Source: Alphaproteobacteria bacterium (GTDB taxonomy: Bacteria > Pseudomonadota > Alphaproteobacteria > Sphingomonadales > Sphingomonadaceae). Taken from it: a stretch of DNA of 57,265 nucleotides. Shown here piece by piece: positions 28,460 to 37,563 of this stretch (the first letter of the stretch is position 1; the number at the start of each line of letters is the position of its first letter). The notes under the pieces are model-generated. The model did not search any database. It was not told the origin of the DNA and saw only the letters and a program-made list of their open reading frames with translations. Location: contig JAUIIG010000014.1 in NCBI GenBank assembly GCA_030431875.1, forward strand, positions 1-57,265. The letters are read 5' to 3'. Both the position numbers and the translations under genes were made by a program.

Positions 28460-29194
28460 ATGACTACCCGTAGAACCTTCATTGGCGGCGTTGGTGCTGC
28501 CGGTGCCGCCAGCCTGGTCGGTAGTACGGCTGCCATGGCGCAGGACACGCCGGGGATGACGCCGGCCCCCGCAGCCACGGACCTTACCCCCGCCGAAGCC
28601 CTAAACCTGCTGCGCGAAGGCAATGCCGCCTTCCTGCGCGGCGAGCAGACGAGCGTGCTCACCAGCGCCCAGCGGCGGCTGGACCTGGCGCGCGGCCAGT
28701 CGCCCTTTGCGGCCTATGTCACCTGTTCCGACAGCCGTGTTCCGCCCGAACTGCTGTTCGGACGCGGGCTGGGCGAACTGTTCATCATCCGCAACGCAGG
28801 CAACACGGTCGACACCGTTGCGCTTGGATCGATCGAATATGCGGTGGCAGAGCTGCAGACGCCGCTGGTGGTTGTCATGGGTCACGAGAGTTGCGGCGCT
28901 GTCGCTGCGGCGACCGCTGTCGTCACCGACAATGCCACCTACCCCGGCTCCATCGGTCCGATGGTGGAACCGATCATTCCCGCCGTGCTGAGTGCGCGCA
29001 GCGAGGAAGGCGACCTGGTGGACAACGCCGTGCGCGCAAACGTGCGCCGCGTCGTCCGGCAGCTGCGCAGCCAGACCGATCCGATCATGCTGGAGCCGCA
29101 ACGCGAAGGCCGGCTGTGGGTGGTAGGTGCCTATTACAGCCTTGCCACCGGCGAGGTCGATTTCTTCGATTTGCCTGAAGCAGCCCGGACTTAG
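28460..29194 (+). CDS. Beta-class carbonic anhydrase with Tat signal
   Basis: This 244-residue protein begins with a twin-arginine signal (TTRRTFIGGVGAAGAASLVG) and then a beta-carbonic anhydrase domain. Zinc ligands are visible: CSDSR supplies Cys and the Asp-Arg dyad, and HESCGA supplies His and Cys. It interconverts CO2 and bicarbonate. Tat export implies folding with zinc before export and a role in the periplasm. The start follows AAGAGGAG. The region 28241-28459 upstream holds no gene. Confidence 0.9.
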   Translation: MTTRRTFIGGVGAAGAASLVGSTAAMAQDTPGMTPAPAATDLTPAEALNLLREGNAAFLRGEQTSVLTSAQRRLDLARGQSPFAAYVTCSDSRVPPELLFGRGLGELFIIRNAGNTVDTVALGSIEYAVAELQTPLVVVMGHESCGAVAAATAVVTDNATYPGSIGPMVEPIIPAVLSARSEEGDLVDNAVRANVRRVVRQLRSQTDPIMLEPQREGRLWVVGAYYSLATGEVDFFDLPEAART

Positions 29195-29261
29195 GCTGAT
29201 CCCGTGCTTGCGGTCCCTTTTCCCATTCGGCAGATTGCCGGCGGAGAGGAGAGGGACCGCA

Positions 29262-29393
29262 ATGCACGCATGTTATTGTCTCGCCGCGTTTTTAGGGGGC
29301 TTGGCTTTGGCCGGGCCAACAAGGGCGGTGATCGCATCCGCCGGTGCAGAAGATGAAGGCTGCCGCTCGCGCGCGCAGGGTGACGTCGAATGA
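29262..29393 (+). CDS. Possible small leader-like ORF
   Basis: This 43-codon frame starts at an ATG after a purine-rich GGAGAGGAGAGGGA tract, has a hydrophobic N-terminal segment (LAAFLGGLALAG), and its stop overlaps the next start (ATGA at 29390). It may be a real small protein or only a translational coupler. I see no homologue by eye. Kept at low confidence. Confidence 0.3.
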   Translation: MHACYCLAAFLGGLALAGPTRAVIASAGAEDEGCRSRAQGDVE

Positions 29394-30169
29394 GGCGCGT
29401 GGCATTGACGCTTGCCTTGCTGGCTTCTGCCGTGACGGTGCAGGCGCAGGTGTCCTCGCCGGTGCCGGAAGGTCTCGCCGCCGCAGAGGGCAGCGCCGGC
29501 TTCCCGCAGGGGCGTTATGCCGAACTGGATGCGCTGCCCGACTGGGGCGGCATCTGGTTCCTCATGCGTGGCGGCGGTTCGGGGCCCTCGCAGCCGCAAC
29601 TGAAGGGCGAATACCTTACCATGCTGGAGCAATGGCGCGAGGAAGTGCGCGCCAATAACGGTGTCGAAATGCGTCCGCGCGGCAATTGCTCGCCGCCCGG
29701 CTTGCCGCGCATCATGATGCTGCCGCAGTATCCCTACGAATTCCTGTTCACACCCGGCCGCGTCACGATCAACCAGGAAGCCTGGATGCAGACCCGCACG
29801 GTGTGGACCGATGGCCGCGAGCATCCGCATCCGGACGATCTCGACCCGAGCTATCACGGCCATTCGATCGGCCACTGGGAAGGCGATACGCTGGTGATCG
29901 ACACCGTGGGCATCTCCGCTGACCTCGAGATCGACGACGGCGCGCGCCATTCGGACCAGTTCCACCTGGTAGAGCGCATCCATCTCGATCCGGACAACCC
30001 GGACGTGCTGGTCAACGAAATGACCATGACCGACCCCGAAGCTTTTGCTGAACCGTGGGAAGTCACCATGCGCTATGCACGCGACCGGCAGGGCAGCCTG
30101 ATCGAATTCCAGTGCTCGGAAAACAATCGCAATCCCGTAGACGAGAACGGCGAGACGCAGTTTCTCTAG
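29390..30169 (+). CDS. Secreted protein of unknown function, same family as 14061-15137
   Basis: This 259-residue protein has a signal peptide (ALTLALLASAVTVQAQ). Its central part shares the phrase GHWEGDTLVIDTVGIS and then HLVERIHLDPDNPDVLVNE with the protein at 14061-15137, so the two are family members. The region MRPRGNCSPPGLPRIMMLPQYP is a likely conserved core. No enzymatic motif is recognised. It may be co-transcribed with the small frame upstream. A tRNA gene lies convergent downstream. Confidence 0.75.
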   Translation: MRRVALTLALLASAVTVQAQVSSPVPEGLAAAEGSAGFPQGRYAELDALPDWGGIWFLMRGGGSGPSQPQLKGEYLTMLEQWREEVRANNGVEMRPRGNCSPPGLPRIMMLPQYPYEFLFTPGRVTINQEAWMQTRTVWTDGREHPHPDDLDPSYHGHSIGHWEGDTLVIDTVGISADLEIDDGARHSDQFHLVERIHLDPDNPDVLVNEMTMTDPEAFAEPWEVTMRYARDRQGSLIEFQCSENNRNPVDENGETQFL

Positions 30170-30199
30170 GCGAGGGCAAGGATAGGAGGGGAATTCCAC

Positions 30200-30276
30200 T
30201 GGTCGGGACGACTGGATTCGAACCAGCGACCCCTACACCCCCAGTATAGTGCGCTACCAGACTGCGCCACGTCCCG
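30200..30276 (-). tRNA. tRNA-Pro (GGG)
   Basis: Read on the minus strand, the 77-base cloverleaf has acceptor CGGGACG/CGTCCCG, D arm GCGC/GCGC, anticodon stem CTATA/TGTAG with loop CTGGGGG (anticodon GGG), T arm GCTGG/CCAGT with TTCGAAT, and an encoded CCA. Confidence 0.95.
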
Positions 30277-30474
30277 ATACCAGTGGAGAGCGCGCCTATA
30301 GTAGCGGCTTTCGGCTCTGGCAACCACCGGATTGCGCCAACCAAAGTGAGGCTTGATTGCCACACATGGCCATTGCTGCTAGGCGCGCGCCTCACGTGCT
30401 GACGGGGAGTGACTTGAACCTCGCCTTGGCCACCCCACTCTAGTGTTTCCTTTGTTCGAGACGGACCCCGATAG

Positions 30475-30792
30475 ATGCTTGATTACCTAGCTGCCGGAGC
30501 TTCCCCCGCTGGTGCCGGCCTGATGAGCTTCCTGCCCATCATCGGCATGATCCTGATTTTCTGGTTCCTGCTGTTCCGGCCGCAGATGAAGCAGGCCAAG
30601 GAACACCGCGAAAAGGTCGCTTCGGTAAAGCGCAACGACCAGGTGCTGACCTCGGGCGGGATCGTCGGCAAGGTGACCAAGGTCGATGATGACTACATCG
30701 AAGTCGAGATCGCCAAGGATACGCGGGTGAAGATCGTCAAGTCGACCATCAGCGACATCATCCAGCCGGGCGGCAAACCCGCCAACGACTGA
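30475..30792 (+). CDS. yajC: YajC: Sec translocon accessory subunit
   Basis: This 105-residue protein has one N-terminal membrane helix (residues 17-36, IIGMILIFWFLLFRP) and a charged cytosolic domain (VKRNDQVLTSGGIVGKVTKV). That is typical of YajC. It supports SecDF in the holotranslocon. It heads the yajC-secD-secF cluster, with secD starting 24 bases after its stop. Very confident. Confidence 0.96.
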   Translation: MLDYLAAGASPAGAGLMSFLPIIGMILIFWFLLFRPQMKQAKEHREKVASVKRNDQVLTSGGIVGKVTKVDDDYIEVEIAKDTRVKIVKSTISDIIQPGGKPAND

Positions 30793-30815
30793 CGCAGGTC
30801 TGGGGACAGCAAACC

Positions 30816-32417
30816 ATGCTCGATTTTCCTCTCTGGAAGCGATTTTCGCTATGGGCCGTCACGCTGGCGCTGGCCCTGCTTGCGATCCCTTCGATCCTGT
30901 CGCTCAGCGGCATGGACGTACCCAGCTGGGCAGAAGACCAGCAGGTCAACCTCGGCCTCGACCTTGCCGGTGGCAGTCACATCCTGCTGGAAGCCGATCC
31001 CGCCGACGTTGAACTCCAGCGGCTCGAATCGATGGAAGATTCGGTCCGCCAGGCGCTTTCCGATGCAGAGCCGGAAATCGGCATTACCGAAACATCCACG
31101 GCGGACGGCCGGCTGGAAGTCACCCTGCGCGATTCGAGCGAAGTCGATCGTGCCCGCGAAGAACTGCTGCCGCTGATCAACGGTACCGGCGTGGTGCGCG
31201 AGTGGGACCTGCAGGTTCTCAACGGTGACAAGCTGGTGCTGACGCAGACCAGCCAGGGTCTCGACACCGCCGTCAACAATGCCATGGACGCCGCCACCGA
31301 TGTCGTGCGCCGCCGCATCGACGGCCTCGGTACGCGCGAGCCGACCATTATCCGCCAAGGTGATACCCGCATCGTGGTGCAGGTGCCCGGCCTCGAAGAT
31401 CCCGAAGCGCTGAAGGCGCTGCTGGGTGAAACCGCGCAGCTCGAATTCAAGCTGGTGGACGCCAATGCACTTCCCAGCGACGTGCAGCAGGGCATTGCCA
31501 CCAACGGCGGGACGGAGATCGTTCCATACGCTGCCGACAGTGAGCTGGCCGGCCAGTTTGAGGCCGTTTTCCGGCTGGGCGGCATTCGGGGTGACAGCCT
31601 GACCAATGCCCAGGCGGGCAAGGACCCGCAGACCAACGAAGACGTGGTCTCGATCACTTTCGACAGCCAGGGCGGCGCGGCGTTCGCCCGCCTCAGCACC
31701 GAGAACGTGGGTCGCCGTTTCGCCATCATCCTCGACGACGAGGTGATTTCGGCACCGCGCTTCAACGAACCGATCCTGAGCGGGCAGGCGCAGATTTCGG
31801 GCAGCTTCAATGCCGAAACCGCCAACCAGCTGGCCATTCAACTCAATTCCGGCGCGCTGCCGGTGGAACTGAGCATTATCGAAGAACGCACCGTTGGCCC
31901 GGACCTCGGCGAAGCCTCGATCCGCTCCGGTGCCATTGCCATGGGCGTGGGCTCGCTGCTGGTCATTGTCCTGATGATCGCCACTTACGGCCGCTTCGGC
32001 GTCTATTCGACGGTCGCGCTCGTGTTCAACGTGCTGATGCTGCTGGGCATCATGGCCTTCATGAATACCACGCTGACACTGCCTGGTATTGCCGGTTTCG
32101 TGCTCACCATCGGTGCCGCGGTGGACGCCAACGTGCTGATCAACGAACGTATCCGCGAGGAACGACGACGCGGGCGCCGCGTCGTGGCGGCGGTGGAGAC
32201 CGGCTACAAGGAAGCCAGTCGCGCTATCTACGACGCAAACATCACCAACTTCATCGCCGGTGTGCTGCTGTTCCTGTTCGGAAGCGGCCCGGTCCGCGGC
32301 TTTGCCGTGGTCCTGATCATCGGCCTGTTCACCTCGGTCTTCACCGCGGTGACGCTCACCCGCATGTGGGTCGCCGCCTGGCTGAAGGCCAAGCGTCCGA
32401 CCGAAATCCACGTGTAA
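30816..32417 (+). CDS. secD: SecD: Sec translocon accessory subunit
   Basis: This 533-residue protein has an N-terminal membrane helix (WAVTLALALLAIPSIL), a large periplasmic part (residues about 35-370) with the P1 head domain, and five further C-terminal helices with the family motif GAAVDANVLINERIREE. SecD uses the proton gradient to finish export of proteins. The GLDLAGGSHILLEAD phrase near residue 47 is the D1 signature. Length is shorter than the E. coli protein (about 615), typical of Alphaproteobacteria. Confidence 0.96.
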   Translation: MLDFPLWKRFSLWAVTLALALLAIPSILSLSGMDVPSWAEDQQVNLGLDLAGGSHILLEADPADVELQRLESMEDSVRQALSDAEPEIGITETSTADGRLEVTLRDSSEVDRAREELLPLINGTGVVREWDLQVLNGDKLVLTQTSQGLDTAVNNAMDAATDVVRRRIDGLGTREPTIIRQGDTRIVVQVPGLEDPEALKALLGETAQLEFKLVDANALPSDVQQGIATNGGTEIVPYAADSELAGQFEAVFRLGGIRGDSLTNAQAGKDPQTNEDVVSITFDSQGGAAFARLSTENVGRRFAIILDDEVISAPRFNEPILSGQAQISGSFNAETANQLAIQLNSGALPVELSIIEERTVGPDLGEASIRSGAIAMGVGSLLVIVLMIATYGRFGVYSTVALVFNVLMLLGIMAFMNTTLTLPGIAGFVLTIGAAVDANVLINERIREERRRGRRVVAAVETGYKEASRAIYDANITNFIAGVLLFLFGSGPVRGFAVVLIIGLFTSVFTAVTLTRMWVAAWLKAKRPTEIHV

Positions 32418-32432
32418 GGGGAGGGACCAACC

Positions 32433-33410
32433 ATGCGACTGCTCAAACTCGTCCCCGAAGACACCAACATCAAGTTCCTCAAGTGGCGCGTGCCATTCTA
32501 CGTGGTCAGCATTCTGCTGATCGCGGCGAGCTGGGCGCTGGTGGCAACCAAGGGCCTGAACTACGGCGTGGACTTTGCCGGCGGCCAGGAAATCACCGGT
32601 ACTTTCACCGAGGAAACCGAAGCTCCCGTAGGGGAACTGCGCGATACGCTCAGCACGCTTGGGCTTGGCGAACCGGTGATCCAGCGTTTCGGTGAAGCCA
32701 ACCAGGTGTCGATCCGCGTCCGCCTGCCGGAAAGTGCCGAGGGCGATCCCGAAGCGGCCAACCGCATCGCCACCGAGATCATCTCGGCTGTAACGGCGGA
32801 GCACGAGGACTTCCGCGTCGACTCCAACGACACCGTGTCAGGCAAGGTCTCCGGCGAATTCCGAGCCACTGCACTGGAAGCCCTGATCTTCGCCATGCTG
32901 GCCATCGCCGCCTACATCTGGATTCGCTTCGAATGGCAGTTCGGTGTGGGTGCGCTGTTCGCGCTGTTCCACGACGTGTCGCTGACGCTGGGCATGTTCG
33001 CGCTGTTCCAGCTCGAATTCAGCCTGCAGATCATCGCCGCCATCCTGGCCATCATCGGCTACTCGCTGAACGATACCATCGTGGTCTACGACCGTATCCG
33101 CGAGAACCTGAAGAAGTACCGCAAGATGGAGCTGCCCGAGCTGCTCGACCTTTCGGTGAACGAGACGCTGGCGCGTACCGTGATGACCAGCCTGACGCTG
33201 CTCGTCGCGTTGCTGCCGCTGCTGCTGTTCGGCCCCGCCAGCCTGTTCGGCCTGACCGCCGCGATCACGCTGGGTATCTTCGTGGGTACCTACAGCTCGG
33301 TCTACATGGCCGCGCCGATCCTGGTCTGGCTGGGTGTCACCAGCAACAGCTTCGTCCCGGAAGAGACGGTTGCCGAGCGGCAGGACAAGAAGGCGCGCGG
33401 CGAGATCTAG
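32433..33410 (+). CDS. secF: SecF: Sec translocon accessory subunit
   Basis: This 325-residue protein has an N-terminal helix, a short periplasmic part with YGVDFAGGQEITG, and five helices with the SecF signature GYSLNDTIVVYDRIRENL. It pairs with SecD. The stop overlaps tail to tail by four bases with the glycosyltransferase gene on the other strand. An SD-like AAGGGGAGGG precedes the ATG. Confidence 0.96.
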   Translation: MRLLKLVPEDTNIKFLKWRVPFYVVSILLIAASWALVATKGLNYGVDFAGGQEITGTFTEETEAPVGELRDTLSTLGLGEPVIQRFGEANQVSIRVRLPESAEGDPEAANRIATEIISAVTAEHEDFRVDSNDTVSGKVSGEFRATALEALIFAMLAIAAYIWIRFEWQFGVGALFALFHDVSLTLGMFALFQLEFSLQIIAAILAIIGYSLNDTIVVYDRIRENLKKYRKMELPELLDLSVNETLARTVMTSLTLLVALLPLLLFGPASLFGLTAAITLGIFVGTYSSVYMAAPILVWLGVTSNSFVPEETVAERQDKKARGEI

Positions 33411-34585
33411 CTGATCAGGCGGGTGTAATATTCCGCCAGCGCCGCCGCGTTGGCTTGCCAGCTGAAGCTCTCTACCGTCTTGGCCACCTCAGCGGGTGTG
33501 TAACCCGCTGCCAGCACGTCGCGCACGCCAGCGGCGATGGCATTGGCGTTGCGTTCAACGATGCGTCCGGCTTCGGGGGCCTTGACCAGTTCCTTCGCGC
33601 CGCCGGCATCGGTGATGACCAATGGCGTGCCGCAGGCGAGGGCTTCCACCCAGGCGTTGGCAAGGCCTTCGCTTGACGAAGGCAGCACCAAGGCATCGGC
33701 TGCCGAAAGTACGACCGGCAAGGCACCGTGATCGAGGCTGCCGAGGAAGTGCACGCGGTGCGGCGCGTCGCACTCGTATGCGAGCTGGCGCAAGGCGGCC
33801 TCGTCTTCCCCTTTGCCCACCAGCACCAGGTGTGCATCAGACAGGTCGGTCATTGCGCGGATTACGAATTTCTGTCCCTTGCGCGGGATCAGGGCGCCGA
33901 CGCTGGCGAGCAGGGTTTCGCCTTCCGCGAGCACTATGCCGTGATCTTCGGCCAGTTGCTTGCGGCACTGCACCTTGTCCAGCGGGCGGAAAAGTTCCCG
34001 GTCCAGCCCGGTGTAATGGATCGTGACCTTGTCGCCTGGCAGGCCCAGCGCGACCATGTCCGCCTTCAACGCCTCGCTCACCGACAACAGGCCTGCTGCC
34101 TGTTCAGCGGCTGCCAGCATCTTCTTGCGGGCGTAGGGCTTGTCTCCCCAGAACTGGATATCCGCGCCGCGCGACTTGATGGAGAGCGGCAGGCCCAGTT
34201 CCTGCGCGATCCGCGCGGCGGCCGGGCCGTCAGGGTAGAAGAACTGCGCATCGACAAGGTCGAAGGGTTCTTCATCATGCAGGCGGAAGGCGAGTGGTAG
34301 TACGGCGCGGGCGATCATGGCCGGATTCAGCGGCCCGCCGACCCCCGGGATCAGCGTGAAGCGTGGGCGGCGGACGTCGACGCCACCTTCCTCCCGCGAG
34401 ATCGCGGCGGCGGCCAGCGCCTTGTAGCGGCCCATTGGTACCGGCGGCACGCCGATGGGGTTGATGACGGTCACGTCCCAGTCACCGCGCGCGGCAAGCG
34501 CCTCCATCTGCCGCGCGACGAAAGTGCCGAAGCGCGGGAGGTGGGCGTTGGGATAGAGTGTGGCGATCGAAAGGACGCGGGGCAT
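33407..34585 (-). CDS. GT4-type glycosyltransferase
   Basis: This 392-residue protein has the two-lobed GT-B fold of the GT4 family. N-terminal phrases include RFGTFVARQMEALAARG and SRGADIQFWG; the C-terminal donor site reads VLPSSSEGLANAWVEALACGTPLVITDAGG, with the Glu of the E-x7-E motif. The acceptor is probably a cell-surface glycan or lipid, which cannot be decided here. The ATG at 34585 (MPRVLSIATLYPN) gives the usual start; a longer frame upstream has no pattern. It overlaps the secF stop. Confidence 0.88.
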   Translation of the reverse strand: MPRVLSIATLYPNAHLPRFGTFVARQMEALAARGDWDVTVINPIGVPPVPMGRYKALAAAAISREEGGVDVRRPRFTLIPGVGGPLNPAMIARAVLPLAFRLHDEEPFDLVDAQFFYPDGPAAARIAQELGLPLSIKSRGADIQFWGDKPYARKKMLAAAEQAAGLLSVSEALKADMVALGLPGDKVTIHYTGLDRELFRPLDKVQCRKQLAEDHGIVLAEGETLLASVGALIPRKGQKFVIRAMTDLSDAHLVLVGKGEDEAALRQLAYECDAPHRVHFLGSLDHGALPVVLSAADALVLPSSSEGLANAWVEALACGTPLVITDAGGAKELVKAPEAGRIVERNANAIAAGVRDVLAAGYTPAEVAKTVESFSWQANAAALAEYYTRLIS

Positions 34586-34599
34586 CGCAGGGGCCTCGA

Positions 34600-35172
34600 C
34601 TAAAGCTTCCTTACCAGCATTTCCGCCACGGCGAGCCATGGCGGATTGTCGATGACGATCTGGCGCTGGCCGATCCCCGGTGGCAACAGGCCTACGAGCG
34701 AACCCTGCCGGTCGATCAACCTTCCGAAGGCGAAGCGTCCGCCCGAACGCGGTGCTAGCACGTCGCGGTTGATCAGGTTGCCGGCGTCCTCCGGCCGGAC
34801 CTGCCGCATCCACAACTGGTCACCGCCGCGATATTCGCCCTGGCTGGTCTCAATGCTCAGGCAAACGAGGGCGGAGCCGTCGACCAGTTCCGTCGGCAGG
34901 ATCGCGTCGCGCGGGCTGGAGAGGCTTTCCGCGCCGCTTTCAGTAAGCTTGGCGATCACCTGCGGCGGGGCGACGTCGTCACTCTTCACCAGCGTTTCCG
35001 GGTCGACCCCAAGCGCGGCGCCGATGCGGTTCATCCATGCCAGCGACAGGTTGCGCGTGCCGGTTTCCAGTCGCCCGATCGTCTGCGCCGTGGTCGACGG
35101 GTTGCAGGCAAGCGCCACTTCGGCGAGCGTCATGCCCTTCTGCTTGCGGATGTCACGGATGCGATTGATCAC
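34600..35172 (-). CDS. HTH (XRE-type) regulator with extra C-terminal domain
   Basis: This 190-residue protein has an XRE-type helix-turn-helix at residues 1-60 (IRKQKGMTLAEVALACN, TIGRLETGTRNLSLAWMNRIGAALG) and a C-terminal region of about 110 residues. The C-terminal part resembles the beta-sheet domain of S24-type repressors in its spacing (GGDQLWMRQV, GRFAFGRLIDR), but the Ser-Lys dyad of cleaving repressors is not visible. It is divergent from the DUF6456 gene with about 98 bases between starts. It may repress its own promoter; this is inference. Confidence 0.75.
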   Translation of the reverse strand: MINRIRDIRKQKGMTLAEVALACNPSTTAQTIGRLETGTRNLSLAWMNRIGAALGVDPETLVKSDDVAPPQVIAKLTESGAESLSSPRDAILPTELVDGSALVCLSIETSQGEYRGGDQLWMRQVRPEDAGNLINRDVLAPRSGGRFAFGRLIDRQGSLVGLLPPGIGQRQIVIDNPPWLAVAEMLVRKL

Positions 35173-35270
35173 TCTGGCGGCTCCGAAATAACCGATCTGG
35201 TTGCAAGAACCGCTTTCCTACAACCGATTCGCTTTTGCAAGGAGCGCGCCTGCTAAAAAGGGGAACAGGC

Positions 35271-35747
35271 ATGCAGCAGCGAAAACTCGTCGAACGTGAA
35301 TTGACCGAGGAGGGCCCGCGGCGGCGCGGCGGAGCTGCGCGCCAGCGGCGCAGCGTGACGGTCAACCTGGCCGAGAGCCCGCTGTCCTGGCTGCACGCGC
35401 ATGGCCACCTGGAGGACCGCCTGTTCGACGCGGGCGAGCGCCTGCGCGCTGACTACGAGCGCGCGAACCTTGGCCCGAATATTACCATGCGCTGGGACCC
35501 GGTGCGGGTGAAGGGCGGTGCCGATCCTGACCTGACACCCGGTGAGCGCCAGATCGCCGCGCACCAACGGTTCAACGCCGCACTGGGCGAAGCGGGGAAG
35601 GGGCTGGAGGATATCCTCTGGCGCGTAGTTTGCGCTGGCGAGACCTTGCCGGTGGCGGAAAAGGCGCTGCAATGGCCGGCGCGCAGCGGCAAGCTGGTGC
35701 TCAAGCTGGCGCTAGAACGGGTGGCGGATTTCTACCGGATCCGGTGA
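35271..35747 (+). CDS. DUF6456 protein
   Basis: This 158-residue protein contains SPLSWLHAHGHLEDRLFDAGERLR, then NITMRWDPVRVK, a pattern of DUF6456, a family common in Alphaproteobacteria and often found with HTH parts. The C-terminal helix ALQWPARSGKLVLKLALERVADFY fits a helical module. An AAGGGG precedes the ATG at 35271, which sets the start; the longer frame starts upstream without SD. It is divergent from the XRE gene, so both may share a control region. Confidence 0.75.
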   Translation: MQQRKLVERELTEEGPRRRGGAARQRRSVTVNLAESPLSWLHAHGHLEDRLFDAGERLRADYERANLGPNITMRWDPVRVKGGADPDLTPGERQIAAHQRFNAALGEAGKGLEDILWRVVCAGETLPVAEKALQWPARSGKLVLKLALERVADFYRIR

Positions 35748-35753
35748 GCGGGC

Positions 35754-37484
35754 TCAGCCGAACAGGCCGCGCAGCCAGTTCCACATGCGCATGAAGATCG
35801 AACCACCCGCAGCCTTGCGTTCGGCTTCTGCCTGCAGTTCTTCGCGCTCGCGGATCAGCCGCGCCCGCAGGCTATTGGCTTCACCCGGGGCAGCAGCACG
35901 AATGGCGCGACCACGCGGATTGTTGGCGTACATGAAGGCGTAGCCGTCGACCGGCTCGTCTTCGACCACCGTGTAGTTTCCGGACGCGTCCTCGCTCTCG
36001 TCGAAATACTCGCTGCTGCCGTCAAAGTCCGCCTCGGTGCTCTCCGCAGTCTCCGGGAGTTCCTCGGAGTCATAACCGGCTTCAGCGGGTTCGTCGTAGC
36101 TTTCCGGCTGCCAGCGTGGTCCATCGACATCGACAAAGGGACGTGGCGGCTCGACGTATTCGGGTTCTTCCGGCGGAGCTTCGGTTACAGGGACAGCGGC
36201 CTCGGCCGGACCCTCGGCGTCCCATTCCACTGGCGGCAATTCTTCGCGCAGCTCCGGTTCGGGTTGGGCCGGTTCGGACGAGACGGCCTCGAAGCCGGGC
36301 AGGGGTGCGGACTCTTCGTAAGCCTGTTCCTGCTCCACGACCGGCTGGGCGGCGCGCTGGTGCTCGAACGGAGCGATATGATGGGAAACCGGCAGGTCTT
36401 CCGGCGCGTCCTCGATGCGCGGCGTCGGCTCGAAAGCGGCTTCCGGTTCGGCATCGTATTCCGGTTCCGGCTCCGGCTGCGGTTCCGGTTCCGGTTCCGC
36501 CTGCACTTCCGGCTCGGCAGCGGGAAGCGGGGCGACCTCTTCGGGAATCGGTGCGGGTTCGTTGTCCCACGGATCGATCTCGAGCTGCTCGGGTTCCGGC
36601 ATGAGCTCGGCAAACGGCTCGGGCTCGGGTTCGGGGAGATGTTCGGGTTCTGCAGCCACCTGCGGTGCAGGTTCCGGTTCCGGTTCCGGCTCGGGCTCGA
36701 GCTGCGCTGCGAAATCTTCGACTGCATCGTCCACTTCCGGCGGACGCACGGGCGTTTCGCGGCGGATTTGCGGCGAGAGGGCAGCGAAGTGATCGCTGGC
36801 TTCCGGCTCTTCGTCTTCGTCTTCTGTGTCGGGTTCGCCAGCAGACAGCGGCGAAAGACCAAAGGTCGGGTTGGCGAGCGGCGGTGCGCCTTCGGGAGAG
36901 GCTTCGTAGACCGTTTCCACCGGCTCTTCCGGCAGCGGGTCGGCGGCTTCCTCGACCGGCGGCGAACCAGCCAGTTCCGCCGCTTCCTCGTAGGCGATGT
37001 CTTCTTCCGGCAGCACCGGCAGGGTCGGGAAGATGCGGTGTTCCTCGTCGAACCCTTCTTCCAGCACACGCATGGCATAGGCCTGCTCTTCCTCGTCCTC
37101 TACCGGGCGCGAGGCGGTCATCTTGAGCAGGTCTTCCGCCGTCGGGATCGCCTCGTCGTCGCCGCCATCCTGGTCGTCGTCGGACAGGCCCATATCCTCG
37201 GGCGTCGCGTCCTCGTCGTCCATCGGGGCCAGGCCTAGCGTAGCAACAGCAGGCTTGGGCGCGCGTTCGACTTCCTCGCCCAGCAGTTCTGCCGAGGCTT
37301 CCTGGAACATCATGTGCGCGCGCTCCAGCTCCTCGGGGTCGAGGACGAGCACCGGCTTTTTCTTGAACTTCTTGGGACCGCCCAGGCCAGTCAGGCTGCC
37401 ATAGGCATCGCCGTCCACGCCGGAAAGCGCAGCGGCATTCGTCGCATTGTCGGCGCGAAGAGCGGAAGAGGCGGGTGTGCCCAT
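35754..37484 (-). CDS. Very acidic Pro/Glu-rich disordered protein
   Basis: This 576-residue protein has a basic N-terminal block ([21 protein letters not shown], with a predicted helix), a long disordered middle rich in Glu, Pro, Ala and Asp (residues about 100-520), and a short C-terminal tail. The middle has a run of EPEPEP repeats near residues 265-360. The tail ends with [17 protein letters not shown], an amphipathic or membrane-touching helix, after [16 protein letters not shown]. No family is recognised. The layout of a short conserved head, an acidic Pro-rich linker and a short hydrophobic tail recalls PopZ-type scaffolds of Alphaproteobacteria, but this is only an analogy. A CtrA-like site lies upstream. 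Start at 37484 ([10 protein letters not shown]) was chosen over 37514. Confidence 0.7.
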   Translation of the reverse strand: MGTPASSALRADNATNAAALSGVDGDAYGSLTGLGGPKKFKKKPVLVLDPEELERAHMMFQEASAELLGEEVERAPKPAVATLGLAPMDDEDATPEDMGLSDDDQDGGDDEAIPTAEDLLKMTASRPVEDEEEQAYAMRVLEEGFDEEHRIFPTLPVLPEEDIAYEEAAELAGSPPVEEAADPLPEEPVETVYEASPEGAPPLANPTFGLSPLSAGEPDTEDEDEEPEASDHFAALSPQIRRETPVRPPEVDDAVEDFAAQLEPEPEPEPEPAPQVAAEPEHLPEPEPEPFAELMPEPEQLEIDPWDNEPAPIPEEVAPLPAAEPEVQAEPEPEPQPEPEPEYDAEPEAAFEPTPRIEDAPEDLPVSHHIAPFEHQRAAQPVVEQEQAYEESAPLPGFEAVSSEPAQPEPELREELPPVEWDAEGPAEAAVPVTEAPPEEPEYVEPPRPFVDVDGPRWQPESYDEPAEAGYDSEELPETAESTEADFDGSSEYFDESEDASGNYTVVEDEPVDGYAFMYANNPRGRAIRAAAPGEANSLRARLIREREELQAEAERKAAGGSIFMRMWNWLRGLFG

Positions 37485-37533
37485 ATGAGTGTCTTCTGCA
37501 GCCCTTTGGTGCAAACGACATGAGCGAACATGG

Positions 37534-37548
37534 TTAACGGCACTTTAG
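37534..37548 (-). promoter_or_regulatory. Candidate CtrA-like site upstream of the acidic protein
   Basis: The plus strand reads TTAACGGCACTTTAG, which is TTAA, seven bases, TTAG, one mismatch from the CtrA consensus TTAA-N7-TTAA. It lies 50 bases upstream of the start of the acidic protein gene. Weak, because such motifs occur by chance. Confidence 0.3.
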
Positions 37549-37563
37549 GGATTGAAAACAGCT

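Noticed and set aside
30849-32804. 651-codon minus-strand frame opposite secD/secF
   Set aside because: The secD and secF proteins on the other strand are fully recognisable; this frame is a high-GC shadow.
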